Assembly: GCA_963738665.1 (NCBI GenBank)
Contig: CAVTXL010000003.1
Span: 992,001 to 1,056,000, forward strand
Direction of reading: 5' to 3'
Length of the DNA stretch: 64,000 bases
DNA from: JABDGM01 sp963738665
GTDB lineage: Bacteria > Planctomycetota > Planctomycetia > Pirellulales > Lacipirellulaceae
The notes beneath the pieces are model-generated. The model was not told where the DNA came from and searched no databases. It worked only from the letters and a program-made list of their open reading frames with translations. The position numbers were made by a program, and so were the translations under genes. This document shows positions 8,214 to 17,669 of the stretch, piece after piece. Each line of letters starts with the position of its first letter. Position 1 is the stretch's first letter.

Positions 8214-9272
8214 TCAGACGGGAGCCAGCCGTTTCGCGTTGAATTCGTTGAGCGCATCGAGCATCGCGAGGATATTTTCGCGCGGCATGCCGGGGCTGGT
8301 GCCGCCGCCGACGGAGAGGATCATCCCTTCGCCGCCGCCGCCTTCGAGCACGTCGAGTGTCGCCTCGCGGACTTCTTCGGGCGTGCCCCGCACGCCGATC
8401 TCCAGCGGATTCACGTTGCCCATCAGGCACATCCGGTCGCCCACGCGCTGTTTGACCTCGCGAATGTCTTTCTGCTTGCCCCAGTTCAGCACGTTGAAGC
8501 CGCAATCGGGCAAGTGGTCGAGGCAGGCGTCCACTTCGGCGTCGTTATGATAGACCTTGACCCAATCGTCGGGGAACGCGTCGCAAATTCGCTTCAAATA
8601 TGGATGAGCGAATTCCATGTAATGGTCTTCATTGATGAAGCCGACGATGTCGTCGAGGATAAAGATGCTTTCGACCGTGTCGCCCATCACCTTGTGCTGC
8701 GCTTTGAGCCAATCGATGACCACCCGCGTGCACAGGTCGATCAAGCAGTGGCAGCCCTCTGGATTTTCGACCAGCTCGACCATCAGGTTGGTCGTGCTGC
8801 GGACGAAGCCCGCCGTGCACAGCGGCCCGCGCGAGGTGATCATTGGCAAAATGTAGCCGTGGTCGAAGATCCGCTGACGGATCATTTTGATCCGGTGGAG
8901 AGTGAGCGCGGCAAAGGCGTCGGCTTCGACTTCGTATTCAGGAAACTGGTCGATGTCTTCCAGGCGATAGAGCGTGTGATATTCGCTCGGCGTGTTGTCC
9001 TGCCAGAATTTGATCTTTGCCCCGAGCACGGACGGCTCGGCCGCCATCCCGTATTCCATCCACCAACTGGGGACGAAAATGATGTCGGGAAACTCACGCA
9101 TGATCTTCAGGTTCGACTGAAACCACAACTCAGGGTCCAAGTAATAGTCCATGTGTTGAATTCCCAGATAGCCGGGAATCCAGGGGCTGTCGACAATCAG
9201 CGCCATCGGCACCTTGTCGAGCTTTTCCAGGCGTGCGGCGCGCTTGAACGTTTCCCATTGATGAGGCAGCAT
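8214..9272 (-). CDS. UroD-fold corrinoid-dependent methyltransferase
   Basis: About 352 residues from the preferred ATG at 9272 (MLPHQWETFKRAARLEKLDK); an in-frame ATG at 9356 would add 28 residues with no family-like sequence. The protein belongs to the uroporphyrinogen decarboxylase superfamily as used by methyltransferases: MITSRGPLCTAGFVRSTT, SIFILDDIVGFINEDHYMEF, VKVYHNDAEVDACLDHLPD, CLMGNVNPLEIGVRGTPEEV and a C-terminal ILSVGGGTSPGMP. True HemE enzymes lack the corrinoid-cluster context. Members of this fold include methyl-group-transferring proteins acting on methanol-, methylamine- or methoxy-derived methyl groups through a corrinoid protein. The substrate here cannot be read from sequence. 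Frame intact; followed by the corrinoid protein gene. Confidence 0.82.
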   Translation of the reverse strand: MLPHQWETFKRAARLEKLDKVPMALIVDSPWIPGYLGIQHMDYYLDPELWFQSNLKIMREFPDIIFVPSWWMEYGMAAEPSVLGAKIKFWQDNTPSEYHTLYRLEDIDQFPEYEVEADAFAALTLHRIKMIRQRIFDHGYILPMITSRGPLCTAGFVRSTTNLMVELVENPEGCHCLIDLCTRVVIDWLKAQHKVMGDTVESIFILDDIVGFINEDHYMEFAHPYLKRICDAFPDDWVKVYHNDAEVDACLDHLPDCGFNVLNWGKQKDIREVKQRVGDRMCLMGNVNPLEIGVRGTPEEVREATLDVLEGGGGEGMILSVGGGTSPGMPRENILAMLDALNEFNAKRLAPV

Positions 9273-9365
9273 GAGGGAGCCTGTAATAACCGATGTAAAA
9301 GGGATTGCGAGAAGACTGCCCCGTTCCATGGTATAGGGTGACGCAGCCGTCTTCAAGCAGGCGGG

Positions 9366-10354
9366 TCAGCTCGCTCCCAGCGCTTGTTGTTCGCCCGCGA
9401 TGAGGTCCAGGAGAGCGTGCAATGCCACATCCGGCGCGAAGGACTTCATTCGCTCCTGAAACCGCGGCAGTACTTCGCGGAATCCTCGTTCGAGAGAAAT
9501 CGGCTCGCGCACCGGGCCGCTGATTTGCTGAATCTTCGCCGTGTCGAACAAACTGGTCCAGCTCTTGTCGCCCAAGAGGGGCCCGGCCCACTCTGGGTTG
9601 TAACGCACGACTGTTTGCGTCGGCACGAAGACGATGTTCGGCTCGACGCCCAGCGCGTGGCCCACGGCCCGGTACAGATATTCCCAGGTGAAGGCAGTGT
9701 CGGTCATGATTTGAAAGGCCTCGCCGAGCGCCTGCGGATTCCCGAGCAGCGGCACGAACAGGGCGGCGAAATCGCGGGAGTGGGTCAGCGTCCACAGGGC
9801 CTGGCCGTCACCTTGCACGATCACCGGCCGGTCGTGCAGCATCCGCCAGGCCCAGTCGTCGCCGCCGGCGAACGTGCTCGGAAACCGCCGCCGGTAGGTC
9901 AGGCTGGGCCTGACGATGGTGACCGGCAACTGGCCCCGCCGATGCGCGTCCATCAGGAACGATTCGGCCAGTGCCTTTTGCCGCGAGTACTTCCAAAACG
10001 GATTCTCGAGCGGCGTTCGTTCCGTGATTCGTCCCGGCCCGGGCGGCTTTTGATAGGCGGAGTGCTCGAAATGAAAACGTATTGACCGCAGCGGCCGGCG
10101 AACAGGTCGAGATCTTTCTGGCAATCGTCGCTTGCGTAGGCCCGGAACTGGCAGACGACGTCGAACAACTCGCGGCCGAGCTGGTTGTAATCGGCCGCAG
10201 CCGCCATGTCGCCCACGATGCGACGCACGCCGTCGGGAAGGGGCTCTGGATCGTGCCCGCGGTTAAAGACGGCGCACTCGTGGCCGGCCGCGACCGAGCG
10301 CAGCAGACACTCGTAGGAGATCTCACCTGTGCCGCCGAGATACAAAACTTTCAT
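9366..10354 (-). CDS. NAD-dependent epimerase/dehydratase (extended SDR; one frameshift)
   Basis: About 329 residues after correction. The start MKVLYLGGTGEISYECLL holds the Rossmann GxxGxxS/G dinucleotide motif, followed by VFNRG and an acidic/hydrophobic core. The segment YVFISS is broken near 10061-10066; the restored frame continues AYQKPPGPGRITERTPLENP then WKYSRQKALAE, containing the YxxxK-like catalytic region, and TIVRPSLTYRRRFPST. This is the isoflavone-reductase/epimerase-like SDR type. An upstream in-frame ATG at 10417 adds only an unlikely leader. It is 93 bases upstream of the UroD-type methyltransferase on the same strand, so it may be the first gene of that operon, although its chemistry has no obvious link. 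Confidence 0.75.
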
Positions 10355-10627
10355 GTAGGCGTGAATCCAAGATCGTTCCCCAACGCCAATTCGCGCGAGA
10401 AGTCGGGCGATGATCACTCCAGCAGCTCACCACCGAACTTGCAGATTCCCGCCCCAGACGTTGGATCGTCGACTCGGTGGCGGGGCCAGCCGTCGGCCGC
10501 TGCAGCGGTGCGACGGAATTGGCAGGCGCCCGGTCAACCAACGGATTGCTCTTGGCGCGGCCGCCCCGGGTTCGACATTCTAGTGATTGGACCAAAGTCG
10601 TGTTGTTGTGGAAAGGAGGACGAAGTC

Positions 10628-13302
10628 ATGACGACCAAACTGAGCCACCAATTGACGCTTAAAGACCGGTTGTCGCGGCTGACGTTTGCCCAGGCGTGCA
10701 AATTGCTCGGCGCGGAGGGGCGGCAGCTTATTCAGCAGGGAGGAAAATTTGTAATCGATTTGGAACAACAAGTTGAGTTGAACCGCGACCGGTTTCGGTT
10801 GGAGCTGGACAACGCGGTGGCCATGATTTCGCTGCGGCCCGAGGCGCCCAATCGACTTCTTTGGAGTTGTTCGGCCTGCGATTGGCCTTGCATTCATGCC
10901 GGCGCGGCATTTTCGCTGATTTTGGAAGAAAAAACTGCGCTGGGGCTGGCCGCCCCGCCGCCCGAGCGCGTCCCGGTGGAGAGCTTGAACGAGAAGGAGC
11001 TGATTGGACGGGCTCTCGCCGAGCGCGAAGAGCGGTCGCGGAAGGAAAAGTTCAAGCTTCAATCGCACGACCCCAAAAGACTCTGGACCGACTACATGAT
11101 TACGAGCGCCGCTTCGGGAAAGACGTATCGAATCGCGCTGCGCGGCCGCGAGCGCGGCGAGTCTTATTGTTCATGTCCCGATTTTCGCACCAATACGCTG
11201 GGAACATGCAAACACATTCTACACGCACTGCGGCGGTTGAAAGGCAAGTTTTCGGAATCTGCCTGGCGGCGCCCCTATCGTCATCAGTCTCTCTGCGTGT
11301 ATCTCACCTCCGGAGAGAAATGGACGCTTCGCTTCGGCGTTCCTTCCGCGCTTGACAAGGAAGCCGCCGCGATCGTCGGGCCGCTCGCCGACCGCGACAT
11401 CCGCGACGTGCGCGACCTCCTCGACCGCCTCGCCCGACTGGAACAACTGGGCGAGCAGGTCATCGTCTATCCGGACGCAGAGGAATTCATTCAGCAGCGA
11501 TTGTATCAACAGCGCATCGAATCGCTGGTCAAGGACATTCGCCGCGACCCAGTGCGGCATCCGCTGCGCAAATCGCTGCTCAAGACCGAGCTCTTGCCAT
11601 ATCAATTGGACGGCATCGCGTTCGCCGCCGGGGCCGGCCGCGCCGTTCTGGCGGACGACATGGGCCTGGGGAAGACGATTCAGGCCGTCGGCGTCGCGGA
11701 GCTACTGGCCCAGCAGGCGGGCATCCGCAAGGTGCTGGTCGTTTGTCCGACCTCGCTCAAGTCGCAGTGGCGCGGCGAAATAGAACGATTTTCGAAGCGT
11801 ACCTGCCAATTGGTGATGGGCGCCATGGCCGAGCGGCCAGCCCAATATGAAAACGAGGCCTTTTTCACTGTCTGCAATTACGAGCAAGTGCTGCGCGACC
11901 TGCTAGCGGTCGAGCGCGTGAAGTGGGACCTGATCGTTCTCGACGAGGGGCAGCGGATCAAGAATTGGGAAGCCAAGACGACCCACGTAGTAAAACGCCT
12001 CAAATCGCCCTTCGCCCTGGTGTTATCGGGCACGCCGCTGGAAAACCGCATCGATGAGCTGTACAGCGTGGTCCAGTTTGTCGACGACCGCCGGCTCGGC
12101 CCGGCGTTTCGTTTCTTCAACCGGCATCGCGTGACCGATGAAAAAGGCAAAGTGCTGGGTTACAAGAACTTGGACCAGCTTCGGCAGCGCCTGCGCCTGT
12201 CCTGCTGCGGCGGACGCGCGAACAGGTACTGACCGAATTGCCCCAGCGTACGACGGAAATTGTGCGGATTGAGCCGACGGACGAACAGCTCGGCATTCAC
12301 GCCGCCCAAATGAAAATCGTGGCCTCCATCGTCCGCAAGCCGTTTATCAGCGAAATGGACCTGCTCCGCCTGCGGCAGGCCTTGTTGATGTGCCGCATGG
12401 CCGCCAATAGCACCTTTCTGTGTGATAAGCGCGAACCGTCGTACTCCAGCAAGCTCGCTCGCCTGGAAGAAATCCTCGAGCAAGGCTTTGCGGAAAACGG
12501 CCGCAAGGCGGTCCTGTTTTCCGAGTGGACGACGATGCTCGGACTGATCGAGGAGATTCTCCAACGGCTCAAGTTGAGTTACGTGCGTCTGGACGGCTCG
12601 GTTCCGCAGCGCCAGCGGCAGCAGTTGGTGAACGAATTTCAATCCAAGCCCGATTGCCGGCTGTTCATATCCACCAATGCCGGCTCGACCGGCCTCAACC
12701 TGCAGGCGGCCAACACGGTGATCAACTGCGATTTGCCTTGGAACCCGGCCGTGCTCGAGCAGCGGATCGCCCGCGCTCACCGCATGGGCCAAAAGCAGCC
12801 GGTCCACGCCCTGCTGCTGGTCACGGAACAAACGCTGGAAGAAAGCCTGCTGGCGACACTGTCGGCGAAGAAAGACCTGGCCCTCGCGGCGCTGGACGTC
12901 GGCTCGGATATCGACGAAGTGGCCCTCGTCAGCGGCGCTGAAGAGCTGCGCGGCCGGCTGGAAATTCTGCTGGGCGCCAAGCCACAGGCCCCGCTGGACA
13001 TTTCCCGGCAGGCCGACGCGTTGGCCGACAATGAGCGACTCGCACATCGCGAGCGCGTCGCGGCGGCGGGAGGCGAACTGCTCGGGGCCGTTTTCCGCTT
13101 TTTGGGCGAGCTTGTCGATCAGCAAGCGTCGGCGGCGCCGCCGGCCGCCGACGCCGTGACGGAAATGGAGCGCCGACTGGCGGAGTGCGTCGAAGAGGAC
13201 GGCCAGGGACGGCAGCGAATGTCGATCACGCTGCCCAGCCGGACAGCGCTCGATTCGCTGGCCGCCACACTAGCGCGACTGCTGGTTTCGCAAAACCAGT
13301 GA
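10628..13302 (+). CDS. SWIM zinc-finger SNF2-family helicase (one frameshift)
   Basis: About 890 residues when one missing base near 12200 is allowed. The start ATG follows GGAAAGGAGG by eight bases, a strong ribosome binding site. Near residue 180 is a SWIM finger, CSCPDFRTNTLGTCKHILHA. The ATPase domain starts near 325 (LPYQLDGIAFAAGAGRAVL) with Walker A DDMGLGKTIQ, PTSLKSQWRGEIERFSK, a motif II reading LDEGQRIKN, and LSGTPLENRIDELYS. After the frameshift comes VLLRRTREQVLTELPQR, and the helicase C-lobe with VLFSEWTTMLGLIEEI, FISTNAGSTGLNLQAAN and RAHRMGQKQPVHALLLV. Such bacterial SNF2 proteins are DNA-dependent translocases; the target is unknown. The break lies in GCGCC, consistent with a dropped C. 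Divergent from the epimerase gene. Confidence 0.88.
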
Positions 13303-13396
13303 TCCGACAACGCTGCAACGCGACGGGAATTGACCGGTCGGACGGATTCTCTGTGACGGCTTCCAGAAGCTGCAATGGTTGCCGACGCGCAATCGG

Positions 13397-14095
13397 TTAA
13401 TCGCTCACAAAACGATAGCCGACGCCTTGCTCTGTAAGCAAGTAGCGGGGTTGGGCAGGGTCGGCTTCAATTTTGCGCCGCAAACTGGCCATGAAGACTC
13501 TCAGGTAGTGTGTCTCTTGTACGTGCAGCGGACCCCACACTTCCTTGAGCAATTGGCGGTGGGTGAGCACCTTGCCCGCGCTGCGCACCAGCACGGAAAG
13601 CAATTTGTACTCGATGGGAGTTAGATGAACGTCCGCGGCTCCGAGGGTCACCATGCGCGACGAAAAATCGATCTTAAGATTGCCGCACTCGAACGTGGCC
13701 GCAGCCGATGCATCGGCGGATCCTGTGGAATGACGTAGTGCCACGCGGATGCGGGCCAAGAGTTCGGCCGTGCTGAACGGTTTGGTGAGGTAATCGTCCG
13801 CGCCATGGTCGAGGGCAGTGATTTTCTGCTGCTCCTGATCGCGGGCGGAAAGGATGATAATCGGCGCCGACAGCCATTCGCGCAACTGCCGCAGCACTTC
13901 CTGGCCGTCCATGTCGGGCAGGCCCAGATCGAGAATCACCAGATCGGGGGGCCGATCGGACGCACGCTGCAGTGCCTGCCGGCCCGTTGCCGCTTCGTCC
14001 AGCTGATAGCCAGCGCTGACGAGTGACGCGGCCAAAAACTTCCGGATCGGGAGTTCGTCGTCGACCAGCAGTATGAGGGATGCTGTATCCGGCAT
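13397..14095 (-). CDS. kdpE: KdpE response regulator
   Basis: 232 residues, intact. The receiver domain has ILLVDDELPIRKFL, the phosphoacceptor in LVILDLGLPDMDGQEVL (about residue 54), and KPFSTAELLARIR; the C-terminal OmpR-type winged helix has LTPIEYKLLSVLVRSAGKVL and LRVFMASLRRKIEADPA, ending GVGYRFVSD. This is the classical KdpE layout, a DNA-binding activator of the K+-uptake operon phosphorylated by KdpD. It begins three bases after the kdpD stop, and the operon order kdpFABC-D-E supports the name. The downstream helicase gene is convergent, ending 94 bases away. Confidence 0.93.
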   Translation of the reverse strand: MPDTASLILLVDDELPIRKFLAASLVSAGYQLDEAATGRQALQRASDRPPDLVILDLGLPDMDGQEVLRQLREWLSAPIIILSARDQEQQKITALDHGADDYLTKPFSTAELLARIRVALRHSTGSADASAAATFECGNLKIDFSSRMVTLGAADVHLTPIEYKLLSVLVRSAGKVLTHRQLLKEVWGPLHVQETHYLRVFMASLRRKIEADPAQPRYLLTEQGVGYRFVSD

Positions 14096-14098
14096 TCG

Positions 14099-16810
14099 TC
14101 ACCTTACGCTAGCGGCAACGGTGGCTACTTCGGCCTCGATTTTCGGCGGCGGTTCGGTGTTCCGCAGAATGATCAAAAACTCTGCGCCGCCTTGCGGGCG
14201 ATTGGACGCCTTGATTTGTCCGCCGTGCGCCTCGATGATCGACCGGCAAATGGCCAGGCCCAGGCCGACGCCGCGGCGCCCGTCCGGCGAAATGGCCGAG
14301 CCGCGGAAAAACTTATCGAACACCTTATCTTCGCTGCCCGGTGGCAGGCCGGGTCCGTTGTCGCTGACGCGGATCTCGGCGCGGTCGCCTTGGACGCGGG
14401 CGGTGATCTCCACGCGGCTGCCGGCAGGCGTGTAGCGGGCGGCGTTTTCGAGCAGGTTCACGAGGACTTGCTCGATGAGAAAGCCGTCAATGTCTAAAAG
14501 CGGGAACTCGGGCGGTATCGACACCCGGACGTTGTGATTTGCCAGATCACGCTTTGCGGCTGCGAGTGCCAACCCCGCGATCTCCTCCAACACCTGCCAC
14601 TGGCGATTGAGCCCGACGGTGCCCGAATCGAGCCGGGCCATATCCAGCAGATTATCCACCAGCCGCGCCAAGCGGTGCGACTCGTCGACAATGCATTGCA
14701 GAAGCTCGAGATCGCGCCCGGTCGTCCGTTCGATCAGGCTCGAGGCGGCGCCGGCGATCGTCGACAAGGGCGTCCGCAAGTCGTGCGAAACGGAGCTGAG
14801 GAGCGAATTTCGCAGTTGCTCTGTTTGGACGCGCAATTGCGCTTCATGGGCCTTCAGCACCGACTGATCGCGCTCGATCGAGAGGGCGATCAGACTGCCG
14901 CAGGTTTCCAACAGGCGGACCTGATCGGGGTCGAAGAACCGTGTCGCGTCGTTGGGACGGGCACCGAGCGCGCCCACCACTTCCTGCGAGCCGGCCAGCG
15001 GCACGAAGAGGGCCGCCGCGTTGGGCAGGGTGTCGGTGCCGGCACCAGCGGTCCGCCCGTTGGCGGTCACCCATTCGGCGACAATTTTGTTGGTCGGCTG
15101 TTGGGCAATCTCACTCTGTTCGCCGAAGCGAAGCAGCACTGCACCGGTTGATTCGCGCAAGTAAAGCACGATTTCTCCGGCAAAGATTTCCTCCAACTGA
15201 CGGCCGGCCGTACGAAGCAAGAATTCCGTGCCGGACAGCTCGCTGAGCTGCCGCGTCATGCGGAACAGTTGCGCCGTGCGATGCTCTTGCTGCTGCGATG
15301 CCCGCAACTGCGCCTGCAGCCGCGAGGTCAATTCGCTGATGAGTAGTCCGATGCCGAGCATCACGCCGAAGGTGATGAGATACTCGGTATCGCCCACGGC
15401 GAAGGTCAGACGAGGCGGCACAAAGAACAAATCGAACAGCAACACGCTGCCTACGGCCGCCGCAATCGAGGGCCCGCGGCCCAGACTGGCGGCCACGAGC
15501 GCCACGCCGGCCAGAAGAATCATCACCAGGTTTGTTTCGGCCAGACCAAGCGCATGCGCGGCCCAGGCGAGCCCTGCGCAAAGAGCAACGACGGCGGCCG
15601 CCTTGCCGTAATCATGCCAATTCAGTGGGGCCGGCGCCGTGACGGCCCGCGTGAGGACTGATGTTTCCCCCTCGCCGGTCACAATGTATACGTCGATGTC
15701 GCCGCACTTTTCCAACAGGGAATCAACAATCGTGCCGCGCAACCAATGCCGCCAGTGCGGTTGGGCCGTCTTGCCGACGACGATTTTCGTCGCGTTTCGG
15801 GCACGGGCGAAGTCAATTAAGGTTTCGGCCACGCTGCGGCCGACCAGCCTATGCGTTTCGGCCCCCAACCGCTCGGCCAGCCGCAGGTTGCGCGACGTCC
15901 GTTCTTTCACTTCAAATGATCCGGGGGTTTCCCCAGCCGTGTCGACCGCGACGGCCAGCCATTCGGCCGCCAGCGAGCTCGCCAGCCGCTTTGCAGCGCG
16001 GACAATCTTAGCGCTAGAGGGGCTGGGTCCGACGCAAACGAGCAAGCGTTCCGAAGTAGTCCAGGGCGCGAGCGCGGCTCGCTCGAGCCGCGCCGATTCG
16101 ACGTCTTTTTGCAATCGCTGCGCCGCCTGCCTCATGGAAAGCTCGCGGAGCGCGACGAGGTTGCCTTTCTGGAAAAAATTCGCGAGCGCTCGCTCGGCTT
16201 GCGCCGGAATGTAAACCTTTCCGGCCATCAGCCGTTGGAGCAGTTGGTCCGGCGTGATGTCGATCAGCTCAATCTCTTCGGCTTGTTCGAGCACGGTATC
16301 GGGCAGCGTCTCTTTGACGGAGACGCCAGTGATTTGCGCGATCACGTCATTCAGGCTCTCGATGTGCTGGACGTTGAGCGTCGTCCAGACGTGGATGCCG
16401 GCGGCGAGCAATTCGTCGACGTCCTGCCAGCGCTTGGGATGCCGCATGCCGGGCGCGTTGGTGTGGGCCAGCTCGTCCACCAGAATGATGGCCGAATGTC
16501 GGGCAAGAGCGGCGTCCAAATCGAATTCGCGTAGCGCCGTGCCACGATAGGTCACGCTTTGGGTCGGCAGCGTCTCGAGTCCTTCCAGCAGGGACTCGGT
16601 TTCATTGCGGCCGTGCGGCTCGACGTAGCCGACGACGATGTCCGCCCCGGCGGCCCGCTCGCGCTGCGCGGCGGCCAGCATGGCGTACGTCTTGCCGACG
16701 CCGGCTGCATAGCCGAAAAAGATGCGCAGCTTGCCGCGCGAAGCGCGGTCTTCGTCGTCGCGCACGCGATGGAGAAGTTCGTCAGGATTTGGACGTGAAT
16801 CGTCAGCCAT
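14099..16810 (-). CDS. kdpD: KdpD sensor histidine kinase
   Basis: 903 residues, intact and of normal length. The cytoplasmic N-terminus has the KdpD P-loop FFGYAAGVGKTYAMLA (about 28-43), GYVEPHGRNETE and the DELAHTNAPG motif, then a universal-stress-like domain. Four closely spaced membrane segments lie at about 400-495 (VMILLAGVALVAASLGRG and following). A GAF-like region precedes the HisKA domain with phosphoacceptor His in SSVSHDLRTPLSTIAG (about 670), and the ATPase lobe with LVNLLENAARYTP, VSDNGPGLPPGS and GVGLGLAICRSI. It senses K+ limitation and phosphorylates KdpE. It is separated from kdpC by 266 bases in which I see no further gene. Confidence 0.94.
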   Translation of the reverse strand: MADDSRPNPDELLHRVRDDEDRASRGKLRIFFGYAAGVGKTYAMLAAAQRERAAGADIVVGYVEPHGRNETESLLEGLETLPTQSVTYRGTALREFDLDAALARHSAIILVDELAHTNAPGMRHPKRWQDVDELLAAGIHVWTTLNVQHIESLNDVIAQITGVSVKETLPDTVLEQAEEIELIDITPDQLLQRLMAGKVYIPAQAERALANFFQKGNLVALRELSMRQAAQRLQKDVESARLERAALAPWTTSERLLVCVGPSPSSAKIVRAAKRLASSLAAEWLAVAVDTAGETPGSFEVKERTSRNLRLAERLGAETHRLVGRSVAETLIDFARARNATKIVVGKTAQPHWRHWLRGTIVDSLLEKCGDIDVYIVTGEGETSVLTRAVTAPAPLNWHDYGKAAAVVALCAGLAWAAHALGLAETNLVMILLAGVALVAASLGRGPSIAAAVGSVLLFDLFFVPPRLTFAVGDTEYLITFGVMLGIGLLISELTSRLQAQLRASQQQEHRTAQLFRMTRQLSELSGTEFLLRTAGRQLEEIFAGEIVLYLRESTGAVLLRFGEQSEIAQQPTNKIVAEWVTANGRTAGAGTDTLPNAAALFVPLAGSQEVVGALGARPNDATRFFDPDQVRLLETCGSLIALSIERDQSVLKAHEAQLRVQTEQLRNSLLSSVSHDLRTPLSTIAGAASSLIERTTGRDLELLQCIVDESHRLARLVDNLLDMARLDSGTVGLNRQWQVLEEIAGLALAAAKRDLANHNVRVSIPPEFPLLDIDGFLIEQVLVNLLENAARYTPAGSRVEITARVQGDRAEIRVSDNGPGLPPGSEDKVFDKFFRGSAISPDGRRGVGLGLAICRSIIEAHGGQIKASNRPQGGAEFLIILRNTEPPPKIEAEVATVAASVR

Positions 16811-17076
16811 GCATCAAATTATAGTCCGTCCAACAGCACGGCGTGATGGCATTGCTTTGTACGCGTTGCGATTGGCGAATCTCATCTCGACGCGGTACAA
16901 TCGAGTGCCCCCGACCCGAACGATTAAGGCGGAAAAACCGCCCGACATCAGGGGGCACTATGGCGCCGTTCGTCCAGCGACGCAAGCAGAAGCGGCAGCG
17001 GCCGAAAAGGACCCTCGCAGATCGTGCAGCCAGCGGGAAACCAGCTTCGGGCGCGGTGCCGCCCGTGCATCCTTTC

Positions 17077-17637
17077 TTACCTCGATCGTTTGTCGAGCGC
17101 GAGGTTGAGCTCCAGCACGTTCACAATCGGCTCGCCGCCAAAGGCAGCCAATGTCGGCGAGTCGGTGTGTTGGTTCACCAGGCCGCGGACTTGTTCTGGG
17201 CTTAAATGGCGTGCGGCCGCGACGCGGGGCACTTGCAACTCGGCGGCCGCGAGCGTGATGTGAGGGTCCATGCCCCCGCCGGATGCCAGCACCAGATCGA
17301 CCGGAACAAGTTGCCCCTCGCCCGGCTGCAGGCGGCCGATGATCACTTTCGCCCGGTCGGAGATTTTGGGATTGGTCGGCGACAGGTTGCTGCCTGCGGT
17401 GGCGCTCGCGTTGTAGTCGCAGGCGCTCGGACGCGGCCAGAAGTATTCCGGCCGAGTGAAGTTTTGTGCGATTAAGCTCGAACCTACGAGCGTGCCGTCC
17501 TCACGCCGAATCAAACTTCCCTGTCGCATCTCCGGCGCTGCGACGGAAGCAAATGCCAGCATGAGTGCCGAATAACCGGCCGAGCAAATGACGATGCTCA
17601 GCAAGAACAGCCGCAGTGATGTAATGAAGTCGCTCAT
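17077..17637 (-). CDS. kdpC: KdpC, accessory subunit of the K+-transporting ATPase
   Basis: 186 residues, intact. A single N-terminal membrane helix (LFLLSIVICSAGYSALMLAF) anchors a periplasmic domain with GSLIRREDGTLVGSSLIAQN, FWPRPSACDYNASATAGSNL, VPVDLVLASGGGMDPHI and SPEQVRGLVNQHT, all characteristic of KdpC. It stabilises the KdpA-KdpB complex. It lies 33 bases downstream of kdpB. Unlike kdpA and kdpB in this window its frame is unbroken. Confidence 0.95.
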   Translation of the reverse strand: MSDFITSLRLFLLSIVICSAGYSALMLAFASVAAPEMRQGSLIRREDGTLVGSSLIAQNFTRPEYFWPRPSACDYNASATAGSNLSPTNPKISDRAKVIIGRLQPGEGQLVPVDLVLASGGGMDPHITLAAAELQVPRVAAARHLSPEQVRGLVNQHTDSPTLAAFGGEPIVNVLELNLALDKRSR

Positions 17638-17669
17638 ACTTTTGTTTCCTGATACTGAAGTGTAAGAGA

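Noticed and set aside
8205..9341. A 378-codon open frame on the plus strand
   Set aside because: Antisense to the UroD-fold methyltransferase; composition is that of a shadow frame.
10082..10627. A long 5' extension of the helicase frame
   Set aside because: It lies antisense to the epimerase gene; the ATG at 10628 has a strong GGAAAGGAGG site and begins the family-like sequence.
12160..13125. A 321-codon minus-strand open frame
   Set aside because: Antisense to the SNF2 helicase C-lobe, whose motifs are clear on the plus strand.
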